Source: Lepturacanthus savala
Lineage: Eukaryota > Chordata > Actinopteri > Scombriformes > Trichiuridae
NCBI GenBank assembly: GCA_030544235.1
Contig: CM060467.1
Coordinates: 2,342,501-2,406,500 of the forward strand
Reading direction: 5' to 3'
DNA: 64,000 bases
This document shows positions 25,405 through 36,966 of this stretch, one piece after another. The notes beneath the pieces were generated by a model. The model did not search any database and had not been told where the DNA came from. It saw nothing but the letters and a program-made list of their open reading frames with translations. The stretch's first letter is position 1. The number at the start of each line of letters is the position of its first letter. A program made the translations under genes and the position numbers.

Positions 25405-25960
25405 ATTTATTTATATTTATAGGTAAGGCAAATGAGATCATGAATCTATGAGGTAAAAACTTATAAAACCTTTGTAGCTAGAATTTCCATCGTTAGAGCT
25501 CGTTAACGATCGTTAGGTCTGATTTTAACCAGCCGACTGGTAAAATAAGTGGCTGATTTTGGACTAACATTGAACGAGTGGTGTTGTAAATAACTCTCTG
25601 GCTTCCACGTGTTAGTTTGATTGGTTTCTTCCACGTAGCTAGCTATTAGCTAACTGTCAAAATTTGCCGTTAGCCACAAAAATCTGAATAAATATACATA
25701 ATAAAATGAGATCATGAATTAATGAGGGAAAAACTAGTAAAGTCCCCTCTCTCTTTACTGTTCTTCTTCGCTGTTGCTATGGTAACTTTGATAACTTCCA
25801 TCGTTAGAGCTCGTTAACTATCATTAGGTTTGGTCTAAACCAGTTAAACTGGTAAAAAGAGGCTGATTTTGGACAAATTTTGAACAGTTGATGTTAGTTT
25901 GATTAGTTTCTTCCACGTAGCTAGCTACTAGCTGTTAGCCACTAGCCCCGCCCACTGGAA
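25405..25960 (+). repeat. Two-copy tandem duplication, ~275-280-bp unit
   Basis: Shared landmarks in order: ATGAGATCATGAATNNATGA, TCCATCGTTAGAGCTCGTTA (25488 and 25798), GGCTGATTTTGGAC, and TTCTTCCACGTAGCTAGCTA (25627 and 25909). The second copy contains GTTGCTATGGTAAC (25773-25786), an RFX-like word. Confidence 0.8.
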
Positions 25961-26489
25961 AACAGCATCTGGACCAAACCACTTTGGGGAATAGGGGGGT
26001 CATATTTTTTATAACAATTAAGAAATGTATTTAGCCGTGCTTGTGGTGTTTTTCCACCCTTTGATTTAGTTGTGTTTACATAGATTTTGCAGCATCAACA
26101 TTCAAACACACACATAAGCTGTAAGATTCTCATTCTCGAGGCATTTGGTCAGTAACATGTCAGCTGATCTGAAGTTTTACAGCCTTTTACGTCTCTTGCT
26201 TCACCACAGTGAGTCTGATCCGTCAAAGCAAAGAAGTGAAAGTGTCGTCACGTCCAGACGTTTCAGGTTTAAAGAGTCTCGGCCTCCTGCTGATTTTCCC
26301 AAACAAGGAAACGAATGCCCACGGTTTGGCATCAATAAACCGTGGTTCTGGCACAGAGAAGCAGAGCTGGTACTGATTAATCCAAACCGCTTTGGACTGG
26401 GTTAACTCGTGAGGCTGAATAACTCAGACCCAACAACAATAGGTGCAGCAGATCGGTCGTAGGGTTTATTCTCTGATGTTTCTAGAAGT
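25961..26489. other. Unique DNA with a weak exon-like frame
   Basis: A pyrimidine-rich tract ending CTTCACCACAG at about 26209 is followed by two frames open for 50 codons or more (one ends near 26379, the other at 26404). Two competing frames and no donor make an exon call unsafe. Confidence 0.3.
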
Positions 26490-26612
26490 TCAGATGCTGT
26501 GTTAAACGCAGCGTTTTGCATCAACGTGATGATGATGCAGCAGATTCTGAGGAAGAGGACAGCGTGTTCCCATGTGTCTCTGATTGTCCTCAAAATAAAA
26601 AGAACACGACGG
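26490..26612 (+). CDS. Possible internal exon (unidentified), low confidence
   Basis: A TTCTCTGATGTTTCTAG acceptor-like sequence precedes a frame open for 41 codons, ending at an ACG-GTAATG donor-like site. The peptide has an acidic stretch (DDDAADSEEED). The end phase (0) does not match the candidate exon at 26869 (which needs one carried base), so the two cannot be joined directly. No homologue recognised; chance is a serious alternative. Confidence 0.18.
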
Positions 26613-26868
26613 TAATGACTTACGGTGCAGGAAACGCGTTTTCTCTATGAAAAGATAAAAAGACTCGATTATTATTTTTATGCAAAACTGGTACTAACCA
26701 AAAAGGCCAGAGGAGTCGGCCCAGACGTTTTATATCAGTCCAGCGACTTTATTGATGTTTATTTATTCCTCGTTAAAAACAACAATGGAGTTATTGCCCT
26801 CTGTTGCACAAAAGAGATTTGTCCTGTGTGTTTTTTTTTTCTTCCTTCATTAAAAGCAGACGTTCTGG

Positions 26869-27107
26869 ACATGTGTTCTTCATCTGGTGTGAAAAAGGCA
26901 GTAAATCAACGACGGAGACGAGCTGAGACTCTGAAGGAACCCACTGGGAACACTGGGCTGAGGGCTGGGATCTGGACTTTCATGCCAGGGAAGATGTTTC
27001 CCCTGCAGAGCCAAACATCTTTGCACACTATGATCATAAAAGAGAACTTCACGGAGGTTCCAGACGATGCAGATATGAACACGGAGCAGGACGACATGTC
27101 AATCTGA
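26869..27107 (+). CDS. Possible terminal coding exon of an unidentified gene
   Basis: A strong acceptor (a long T run, then CTTCCTTCATTAAAAGCAG) is followed by the only frame of the three that stays open, 79 codons to a TGA at 27105-27107. Codon choice looks coding-like, unlike the flanks. The peptide has a basic cluster (VNQRRRRAET) and an acidic end (VPDDADMNTEQDDMSI), as in many cytoplasmic tails, but no membrane segment lies in this exon. The open frame extends upstream to an ATG at 26625, but that part is AT-rich, crosses the T run and is probably intron. Product unknown to me. Confidence 0.35.
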
Positions 27108-27510
27108 CCGAAACCAAACCAGCTGAAACAGGGTCAAACTGACTTTTACCAGCTGGAGCTTCCAGGACAAAGTCTGGATTATTTCACACTGAAGGTTCAT
27201 GAATGAAGTGACGTGTGAATACAACAGTGGTTCTAAAAGTAGGAAGAAAAATGGTAATGTCCCAACAAAAGTACAACAAAAGGGTCCATATATGCAAATT
27301 ACATTTTGTGATTTGTCTTTTTGTGTTTCTGCCTGGTGTAATTACCACAGTGACAAGGTTACGCCTCGTCAACACTGATTGGATGTCGCTGCAAAGGTTA
27401 AGAATTTTTCTACTTCAATCGACAATGTGATGAACTGACGTTGCATCTGTCGCATCTCTTGTAGCATCATCGTGCCATTTACATTGATTTTGAATGGAAA
27501 CTAGCATTTT
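27108..27510. other. Unique DNA downstream of the candidate exon
   Basis: Could hold a 3' UTR, but no clear AATAAA polyadenylation signal follows within this stretch. Overlapping frames of 60-71 codons on both strands have no support. Confidence 0.35.
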
Positions 27511-28200
27511 ATGAACTTCGGTTGGTCAAGACCAACGAAGAAATCACAAATTTGACAAGAGACTTCATTATTGGGGGGGATGTCTTGGTCTGACACCCCC
27601 CCAGACCAAGACCGGTCTCACACCTTTTTGTGGTCTTGGGTCTGTCAGTCTTTGGGATTCGGCAGGAAGTCTTTTTTTTCTTATTTCCTTGGATATCATT
27701 GTTACACGCCTGCTTCATGTGGTATCAATCACATCCGTATTCTGACACGTTCATGGTCCCCAGACCCTCCTCTACAGCTGAATCAGAGAGGAAGACGCAA
27801 CAAATTCAGCAGTAGAAGTAGAAAATATGGTGTTACTAGTGTGTTTTTATGGTCTTGGTGTTGAGCTCAACTGGGTTTACTCTTAGATCAAGACCTGTCT
27901 CCTCAGGAAAATTAAAACCTGTTCTCACCTGAGGTCAGGAGACATCTATTCACACGTGGAACCTGGTTTCACAACCACTCTGAGTTCCCTGCCACTAAAT
28001 GCCAGATCTGAAGAGGCCATCTTCAACAAACTAAGACGTATAACTGCTTTTCTCTACAAATCTACAAGATAAAGATGACCCGGACGACTGAAACCTTCAC
28101 AGACATACTAGTCCTGATGTGCTCTTTGTCTTGGTTTGATACTCTGGTCTTGGTAGTTTCTTGGTCTCGGTTTAGGTGGTTTTAGACTACAAGTCTACCC
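27511..28200. repeat. Degenerate element rich in GGTCTTGGTC / GACCAAGACC words
   Basis: GGTCAAGACCAA at the left, AGACCAAGACC at about 27601 and several TGGTCTTGGT words on to 28150, ending in a TAGACTACAAGTCTACC palindrome at about 28183. The mirrored words at the two ends suggest a decayed inverted-end element. No transposase frame. Confidence 0.45.
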
Positions 28201-28618
28201 CCCAACCTAAACCAAACAGTATTTCCAGTAACTGTCAGGACTTCAGACATGAACAATGTCTTATGGTCTGTTACATGTGTGAAAACTAAAGTCTGGATAA
28301 TGTCCGGATAAAGTTTGTGAAAGAGGTTTTAACCACTAACGCAGCTATCTGATATAATAAAAAAACTTTTAAATATAGAGAAGTACGACAGTTGTTTATG
28401 GTGAACATGAATAAATGAGCAACAGTTGTTATGAGGTCCAAGAAAAAAGTAATTAAAAGCAGCAGTGAAGGTTAAGTTTGAGTCTGATGTGAATTCATCA
28501 TGTAAAACCTTTAGATTTCCATTCATTTACATGATAAAAATGTCAAATATGTAGTGTAATGTAAATGTGTCATTCTAGATGTATGAGGATTTGAATGAGG
28601 CTTTTGTGACATCATTGC
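28201..28618. other. Unique DNA
   Basis: No gene or repeat recognised. Confidence 0.4.
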
Positions 28619-28830
28619 AGATATCTGTAATTTTATAGATATATATATAGATGTATAGATATCTCTATAGCTTGTTTCCACTAGTTACCATTATATTAGA
28701 TATATATATCTATAGGTTGTTTCCACTCATTACAATTACATTACAGATATTCTTATAGCTTATTTCCACTAGTCTTTATTACAGATATCTCTATAGTTTG
28801 TTTCTACTCGGTACCATTACATTACAGACA
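28619..28830. repeat. Short tandem repeat, ~55-bp unit, four imperfect copies
   Basis: AGATATCTNTATAG-NTTGTTTCCACTAG-TTACCATTA words recur near 28662, 28707, 28748 and 28787. Confidence 0.7.
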
Positions 28831-30282
28831 TATTGAATGAAAGATGCAAGTATTCAAGATGTAATTACAATGACTAGCCATTGTTGATATCGACAATGTT
28901 AATTCCAGATCAAATTTAGCCTTTAAATGTTAAAATGGCTGCCATACATTCCTCATTCCTGAGTCCGGAGGAAGACGTTCTTCAGTTTCCCTGAATCTTT
29001 ATGAGGCCTTAGATGTAACATTAACAGACTCTGAGAGTTTGAAGCTGGAAACTATGAATGTAAAACAAAAAAAAAAATGTTTGTGAGCTCTGAGATGTTT
29101 TTGTGAGTGAAGGAACATGTGTGTGACAACACGGCTGGTGTTTGGATTACGTGAAAAAAAAGGTGGAGGACACGTATGTATGTGGCGTGCACGCGTTGCT
29201 GCATTTCTGCAACAGATCAGACGGAAAAGAGAAGGAAAAAAAGGGGAAAACGCCGCTTAACTGAACTCTGGAGAGGAACCAAAAGCCACAAAAAGTAGCT
29301 CTGGATCCAACTTTGAGCAGGACAGAACAGAGCAGAACAGTGGTTCTATTCAAACCATTTTCCCTGGCAGTGCTCTGAATGGGTATAAAATGAGATCAGA
29401 CTCTTTCTTTTTTTAAGAGCAAAGCATTTTTCCATCGTCCAAAACAGCAGCTGAGCCTGATGTGTAGTTTGCAGCTAAAGTCTGATGCTGCTGCAGCAAC
29501 AGAAACTACATTTTGTTTATATTGAAGCTGATGGAGCCTCATTTTTTCCTGGTGGAGGTTTTTTTTATTCGGAAGTGGAGCGGATTCGCTCAGAGGATCA
29601 GGAGCAGGAAATAAAAAATTCACAATATCCACTCTGACCCACCTTTCCGCTGTCGCTCCTAGTTTTTTTTTTTTTTTCATAAATTCCTCCGCTAAACAGA
29701 CTGATTCCTGAACTGGACACAAAGAGAACATTTAAAGTGTGGGAGACAGAAACAGAAGCACATTTTCCTGATTAAATCAACCCCTGAGAGAAAACAGGTG
29801 GGCTGACTCATCACGACGTGCACATGCTCGGAGATTCTAGTCACGAGCTGGACTTCCTTCAAGGTATTTCAGGCTAATTATGAATGCGTTTGAAAATAAA
29901 GTTGCATCGTATTCCTCTTGAGAAAACAATCTGGCAAACAAATGTCAGATTTGAAATGAGATTAAAAAAGTATAAGTCACAAACTGACACTGCAGAGTTA
30001 TTAATAATCCCAGAGAGACGGTTGTTAAACTAGAATTTAGACAGATGAAACCAGAGGTATTTTAATAGCCATAGATTATATGTGCAGATGTAGTTCAAAG
30101 AGGATGAGCCTCAAAAACTAACCAAGGTCAGAGTTGTGATAAATGGCCACAAATATATAAGTAAAATAAATTATCATCAGCATATTGAGAAATATGTTGA
30201 ATATTTCCCTTTAAATCTTTGACAGAAAACAAGGTTTTTAACACACAAGTGGAACAATGGATGAAAGTGAAACAAGCATCTC
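28831..30282. other. Unique DNA
   Basis: Contains a mixed-composition block (about 29090-29760) with a 111-codon frame on - at 29396-29731 that lacks splice context and includes a poly-Lys run from a homopolymer. I treat it as noncoding. Confidence 0.4.
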
Positions 30283-30540
30283 ACACACACACACACACAC
30301 ACACGTATTAATGCACACGTAAGATGCAAACATGAACATGCACGCACACCTACACATTCATGCACATACTGTACAAAACACACACACACACACACAAAAA
30401 CACACGCACTGCACAAAGCGCATGCAATGCAACACACACACACATATAAACACAGCGCACACACACTTTCAAGCACATGCAAAACGCACACATGCACACA
30501 CACACACACACACATGCATTCATGCACACACGTCTTAACA
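30283..30540. repeat. Imperfect (CA)n-rich tract
   Basis: Several ACACAC runs separated by TGCA and CATGCA words. It generates Cys/Val-rich frames of up to 126 codons on - and His/Thr frames on +, which are artefacts. Confidence 0.9.
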
Positions 30541-31945
30541 TATGTGTTTCTTAACATATTTTCCCTTGAACTTTTGTTTATGTCTGAACCAGAGACAGAT
30601 AGTTTATAAACTCTATGGCATCAGTTTTGTATTTTATATAAAACAATGTTCAATGAATTTTTGCTGCTCAATAAATGTCAAAATAAAACAGAAAGGTAAA
30701 ACAAATTGTCATCGGCATATCGAGAAATCTATTGTGTATTTATTTACTTTTATATGAAATGTTCACAAGTCCACAGCGACAAAAGAACCACACACAGAGG
30801 CGAAAGTGAAGAAAACTGTCATGTGAAATCCACAGAGAATGTGATGCTTAACAGCCCATAATGAAAACAGCATGATAAACTAAACAGGCCTCAGCTTCAG
30901 TAAGATGGAAACTGCCAAACCTGGCTGGAGGAGCAGTAGCTTTTAACAAAAAACTACAACCACAACCAAGAAAAACAAATAAATTTAGCATTTGTTTTGT
31001 TTGGTGTCGTCTAATATATCACAGAAATAACTACATGTGCTGGTTAATGATAAAAATATACAAAAAAATGCTCAGAAAAACAAACACTGGTGTGTTTTAC
31101 AAACTAAAAAATGCTTCAGGGAAAGTAAATAAGACTAACCTAAACCTAACCCATGGCTAAATGTAGCCTTAAATATACAATACATGCACACACACATACA
31201 TTTATATAATTTATCATTTATATTCTGGCCATGTTGTTGATATTGGAATCAGTATCATTAAAGGAAATAAAATAGTATGTGAACATGTGTTCATCTGATT
31301 TAAATTAATCCATTGTTTTCTGTCCTTTAAAGGCTTAGATTGAAGCTCTCAGTTCTCTGGAAAACGATTATTTTCAGTTAAGTAACACATTGTGAGTGAA
31401 TAAAACCACATGAGATCATGACTCATCACGATGTGAACGGGACCAGCTCCAGGAAAACCGATCATCACCAACACTGGGATTCTTCTCAGAGATTCTCAGA
31501 TGTTCTGCCCACTTTTAATTTGAAAAACAGCTTCCTGTGGTCCAGCTGATGAATGCTGGGTGACAACGAATCTGCTGAGAAATCAGCTGTAACTAAACGT
31601 CTGTTATATATTATCATATATATCAGGGAGCAGATGAGAGGAATTGAAGAGGAACTGGAACATGGAGAATTAAATCAACAGGATTCTCATAGTAAAGACG
31701 TCTGTTTTATCTGAGTTATTGATTCTAGCAACTGTTTAATAAATAAAATGGTTGAATTTATAGATAACGTCTGCAGAATCAGGGGAAAATGGTCTTTTTC
31801 AAACTTTTTCTCTGTCCTTTCTTCTTTTCTCCTTTCTACTTTTCCTCCCTCCATCCATCCTTATTTTTATCCTCTGTTATTTCCTCTCTCCTACTCTCCT
31901 TCCTTCCTCATGATATCCTTCATTCATTACACTTCTATCCTTCCA
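30541..31945. other. Unique DNA
   Basis: AT-rich, short frames only, becoming pyrimidine-rich after about 31790. A 357-codon frame beginning at 31748 runs into the CCAT array and is not a gene. Confidence 0.45.
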
Positions 31946-32013
31946 TCTTTTAAATCTATCCATCCATCCATCCATCCATCCATCCATCCATCCATCCATC
32001 CATCCATCCATCC

Positions 32014-32088
<75 letters not shown>

Positions 32089-32760
32089 ATCCGTCCTTTT
32101 ATCTATTACTTCTATCATACATCCATCCTTCCATCCATTCATCCATCCTTCTATTTATCTTCTACCCATCCATTACTTCTATCTATCATCTACCCATCAT
32201 CCATCCATCCATTACTTCTTTCCATCATCCATCCATCCATCCTTCTATTACTTCTTTCCATCATCCATCCATCCATCCTTCTATTACTTCTATCCATCAT
32301 CCATCCATCCATCCTTCTATTACTTCTATCCACCATCCATCCATCCATCCATCCATCCATCCATCCATCCATCCATCCTTCTATTACTTCCATCCATCCA
32401 TCCATCCATCCATCCTTCTATCCACCCATCCTTCTATTACTTCTATCCATCATCCATCCATCCATCCATCCATCCTTCTATCCACCCATCCTTCTATTAC
32501 TTCTATCCATCCATCCATCCATCCATCCTTCTATTACTTCCATCCATCCATCCATCCATCCTTCTATTACTTCCATCCATCCATCCATCCATCCTTCTAT
32601 TACTTCTATCCATCCATCTATCCATCCATCCTTCTATTACTTCCATCCACCCATCCATCCATCCATCCTTCTATTACTTCTATCCATCCATCCATCATCC
32701 ATCCATCCATCCATCCATCCATCCATCCTTCCTTACATCCTTTCTTTCCTTCCTTCCTCT
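31946..32760. repeat. (CCAT)n / (CTAT)n array with a CTTCTATTACTT spacer motif
   Basis: Pure CCAT to about 32014, then pure CTAT to about 32088, then a composite in which CCATCCATCC blocks alternate with the 14-bp phrase TTCTATTACTTCNA about a dozen times. Confidence 0.95.
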
Positions 32761-33217
32761 CAGTGAACTAAATAAAATCTTTTGTTCTCAAACAGTTTTT
32801 GTGCAGTTTTTTTCCAAGTAGAAAAACTGAATTAATAACAGAAAACAAAGATTTGTCTCATTGATCATAAACACTAAGAGTAATCAATCAAACTGTCTTA
32901 TCAGAAGAAATCGGACCTGTTTTTTAACAATAAACCCAACCTGACTGAGGTTTTGGAATCGTTTCCTGCTGCGTTTCAGTAAAGTGAAATCATCTCTCAA
33001 CTTGACCTACAATAACCATGAACTGGCAGATTCTCTCAGATCCTCCATCATTCCTCCCTGCACGTTTATAACAGCCGTCCATATTTGGAGAAAAGTTCTA
33101 GATGATTTGGTTAATGTTTGTTTCCATTAGACGATGCCAAAAAAGGAATTTAGAGGAAAAAAAAGACAACTTCAGGTCATCTTTTAAAATATAAAGTACT
33201 TCTGTCTGCTGATTATA
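32761..33217. other. Unique DNA
   Basis: AT-rich, no frame, nothing recognised. Confidence 0.45.
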
Positions 33218-34625
33218 ATAGTGATCATTCAGTCTGAGATTCATTTTAATTCAGTAGCCAAACTCCCTATTTTCCATGCTGTTTTTTCCTCCCTTCCTTA
33301 TTTTACTTCTATCTTTCCTTCTTTCCTCATTTTTCTCCTATTCATCCTTCCTTCCATCCTTTATTCTTTCGATCTATTACTTCTATCCTTCCTTCATCAT
33401 CCAATCTTCTATCTTCACCATCCTTCCTTCCTTCCTCCCTTTACTTCCATCTTTTCTTTCTTTCCTTTCTACCTTATTGAACTTCTATCCTTCCTTCTAT
33501 CCATCATCCAATCTTCTATCATCATCCATCCTTCCTTACACCCCTTACATCTATCCTTCTTTCCATCCATCCATCCTTTCTATCTTTTACTTCCTTCCCT
33601 TACATCCTTCTATCCCCCCTTCCTGACATCCTTTACTTCCTCCCTTTAGTTCTTGTCTTTCTTCCATTTTTCTTTCTTCCCTTTCTACCTTATTGAACTC
33701 CCTTCCTTCCCCTACGCCCTTTACATCCATCCATCCATCCATCCATCCATCCATCCTTCCTTTCATCCTTCCTTCCCCTACACCCTTTACTTCCATCCAT
33801 CCATCCTTCTATTACTTCTATCCATCATCCATCATCCTTCCTTCCCCTACACCCTTTACTTCCATCCATCCATCCATCCATCCATCCTTCCTTCCTTCCT
33901 TCCTTCCATCCTTCCTTCCTTCCCCTACACCCTTTACTTCCATCCATCCATCCTTCCTTCCTTCCTTCCTTCCTTCCTTCCTTCCTTCCCCTACACCCTT
34001 TACTTCCATCCATCCATCCATCCATCCTTCCTTGCTTCCTTCCTTCCCCTACACCCTTTACTTCCATCCATCCATCCATCCAACCATCCATCCATCCATC
34101 CATCCATCCTTCCTTCCTTCCTTGCTTCCTTCCTTCCCCTACACCCTTTACTTCCATCCATCCATCCATCCAACCATCCATCCATCCATCCATCCATCCA
34201 TCCATCCTTCCTTGCTTCCTTCCTTCCCCTACACCCTTTACTTCCATCCATCCATCCATCCATCCATCCTTCCTTCCTTCCTTCCTTCCTTCCTTCCTTC
34301 CCCTACACCCTTTACTTCCATCCATCCATCCATCCATCCATCCAACCATCCATCCATCCATCCATCCATCCATCCATCCATCCATCCATCCATCCTTCCT
34401 TCCTTCCTTCCTTCCTTCCCCTACACCCTTTACTTCCATCCATCCATCCATCCATCCATCCATCCTTCCTTCCTTCCTTCCCCTACACCCTTTACTTCCA
34501 TCCATCCATCCATCTATCCATCTATCCATCTATCCATCCATCCATCCATCCTTCCTTCCCTAATAGTGATCATTCTTCAGTCAGATTATTTTTTTTCAGT
34601 AGCCAAACTCCATGTTTTCCCAATG
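33218..34625. repeat. CCTT/CCAT composite array with a CCTACACCCTTTACTTCC higher-order phrase, bracketed by a direct repeat
   Basis: The phrase CCCTACACCCTTTACTTCC recurs about ten times from 33776 to 34490 (plus one variant near 33710) at 58-120-bp spacing. Between copies lie variable CCAT and CCTT runs. The flanks share AATAGTGATCATTC and CAGTAGCCAAACTCC in the same order (33218-33270 and 34562-34610). Frames of 332 and 321 codons on + and 234 on - (Ser/Pro/Leu, or Met-Asp-Gly-Trp) are artefacts. Confidence 0.92.
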
Positions 34626-34925
34626 AAAATAAAAGCATCAGTAACAGTTAATAAATAGCCATGTGTTGTGAGATGTGACTATCCAGTTAATATGAGTTCC
34701 TCTTATTAAAAGCCGCCATTAGCAGCAACATATTTGTTAAAGTTCATACGAGGACTGGCAGCATCTTAGCAGCTTTACCTCAAACAGCTGATGAAAAACA
34801 CATTTTCTCCCCAGACAAGTGAAAACAAACTGAAACAGATGCATAAGTCGTTTTTTTTTTTGGAGGAAGAATAAACAGCGACTGAACTTTTAACGTTTCA
34901 ACCATGTAAAAAACAGCGTAAAGGC
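34626..34925. other. Unique DNA
   Basis: No feature recognised in this 300-base gap between two pyrimidine arrays. Confidence 0.4.
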
Positions 34926-35855
34926 CTTTTATCCTTCCATCTTTTACTTCTAGCCTTCCATCCTTCCTTCTCTTCTAGCCTTCCTTCCATCTTTTCTTTC
35001 CTACCTTATTTAACTTCTATCCTTCCTTCCTTCCTTCTTCACTTAACCTACATCCTCTCTTCCTTTTTTCCTTCCTTCCTCCCTTTACCTACATCCTTCT
35101 TTTCTTCCTTCCTTCTTTCCTTTACTTCTGTCTTTCCTCCCACATTTTTCTTTCCTTCCTTTCTTTCCCTACATCCTTCCTTCCTTCTTTTCTTCCTTCT
35201 TTTAAATCTATCCTTCCTTCCATATTTAGCCTTCTTTCCTACCTTATTTAACTTCTACCTACGTTCCTTTTCCTACATCCATCCATCCATCCATCCTTCC
35301 TTCCTTCCTCCCTCCCTCCCTCCCTCCCTTCCTTCCTTCCTTCCTTCCTTCCTTCCTTCCTTCCTTCCTTCCTTCCTTCCTTCCTTCCTTCCTCCCTCCG
35401 TTCCTTCTTCCTTCCTTCCTTCCTTCCTTCCTTCCTTCCTTCCTTCCTTCCTTCCTCCCTCCCTCCGTTCCTTCTTCCTTCCTTCCTTCCTTCCTTCCTT
35501 CTTTTCTACTTCCTCTCTTCTTGCTTGCTCCCTTCCTTCACTGTTTCCTTCCTTGCTTCCTTCCTTCCTCCCTCCCTCCCTTCCTTCCTTCCTCTCTTCT
35601 TCCTTGCTTCCTCCCTCCCTCCCTTCCTCCCTTCCTTCCTTCCTTCCTTCCTTCCTTCCTTCCTTCCTTCCTTCCTTCCTTCCTCCCTCCCTCCCTCCCT
35701 CCCTCCCTCCCTTCCTTCCTCCCTTCCTTCCTTCCTTCCTTCCTTCCTTCCTTCCTTCCTTCCTTCCTTCCTTCCTTCCTTCCTTCCTCCCTCCCTCCCT
35801 CCCTCCCTTCCTTCCTTCCTTCCTTCCTTCCATCCTCCCTCCCTTCCTTCCAGCT
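34926..35855. repeat. Homopyrimidine (CCTT)n/(CCTC)n tract, ~0.9 kb
   Basis: Degenerate CTTCC sequence to about 35275, a few CCAT units, then almost pure C/T to 35855 in blocks of CCTT and CCTC with rare G interruptions. The - strand is purine-only and yields Glu/Gly/Arg/Lys frames of up to 186 codons, all artefacts. Confidence 0.96.
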
Positions 35856-36479
35856 ATAATCTCTGCTGTAGTTCATTAATTTATTTTTCTTACAGATATG
35901 ATGATTTCCCTGCAGATTTAACTCATTAAACCATCAGCTCTGACATTTAATGAGCTCCCATCCCCGAGGATTTAAACACACTCAACAACAAACCGTTTTC
36001 TCTTTGGTATAAACCCGACGTCCTTAAACGTCTCTGATGTAAAACCGAAGTCGTGATTTCTCTGAACAACAACATTCTATTCTACAGAGAACATGTGTCT
36101 GGATCTGGGCCTTAAATCAGCCAGAAGTTAATTTACTACACAGTTCAAACACAGTCTGCCAGCAGCTCACACACATTCCTATTCAGCCGCAAATATTATT
36201 CCAACATTATTCATACCAGGCTGTATTGACATGAGACGTGATAAGATCAGATAATATAATATAAGAGGAGATAAACTGTTCTAATCCTGGTTCAGGGATT
36301 TCTTACTTTATAGATTGTTGTTTTTTGGTAATTTAGCAGTTTTCAGCTACACTTAAATTAGATTAGATTCATTTTATTGGTGTTTAGCAGAATATCGAAG
36401 CACTAAAATGCAGTTGATATCTAACCAGTGAGAATAAAGAAGCATAAAATATATAAATAATAAGATATGCATGTAATTG
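35856..36479. other. Unique DNA
   Basis: Mixed composition. The part near 36060-36240 looks like conserved noncoding sequence, with no frame or named motif. Confidence 0.35.
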
Positions 36480-36966
36480 GAGCTGCAGCTAACGACTATT
36501 TGGTTTGGTTTGGTTCATAAAATGTTGATCAGTGTTTCCAAAGCTGCAGATTGACTCAAATCCATTATCAAACTAGTTGGGGATTAATGTAAAATATTAG
36601 CTCAATAGCTAATAGCATTAGCATTTAGCTCAACACACTAGAACACCCTCATCAAGCAGCATCTTTTCTTGTTTTTGGTATCTTTTTTATAGTTGGCAAC
36701 TATTAATTGATTAATCATTGCAGCTCTAATTAGTTGTTTACTTCATAAAATGGTGTAAAATGTCTTTTTTTTTGTCCACAACCCAAAGATCATCAGTTTA
36801 CTATTATAGAAGAATAAAGAAACCGGGAAACAATCAGAGAAGAGAAGCTGGAACCAGAGAATTTGGACATTTTATTCAGAAAAAATGACTCAAATCCATT
36901 TTTGATTGTCAAAATAGTTAATAGTTGTCAACTAATTGATTAATCGACTAATCGTTGCAGCTCTAC
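36480..36966 (-). mobile_element. Inverted-end MITE-like copies, reverse (one partial, one near full)
   Basis: 36729-36966 runs from TTAGTTGTTTACTTCATAAA through CCACAACCCAAAGATCATCA and GAAGCTGGAACCAGAGAATT to CTAATCGTTGCAGCTCTA. The partial copy 36480-36615 starts GAGCTGCAGCTAACGACTAT and lacks the core. A further end at 36690-36728 abuts the full copy. Confidence 0.85.

Noticed and set aside
29396..29731. 111-codon minus-strand frame
   Set aside because: Contains a poly-Lys from an A/T homopolymer, lacks splice signals and has no recognisable domain.
30177..30557. 126-codon Cys-rich frame on - resembling a small secreted cysteine-rich protein
   Set aside because: Cysteines and valines come from CA/TG repeats; spacing is not that of a folded cysteine motif.
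31748..35929. Open frames of up to 357 codons rich in Ser/Pro/Leu/Ile/His or Gly/Arg/Lys/Glu/Trp
   Set aside because: They are read-through of CCAT, CTAT, CCTT and CCTC arrays; no non-repeat domain is encoded.
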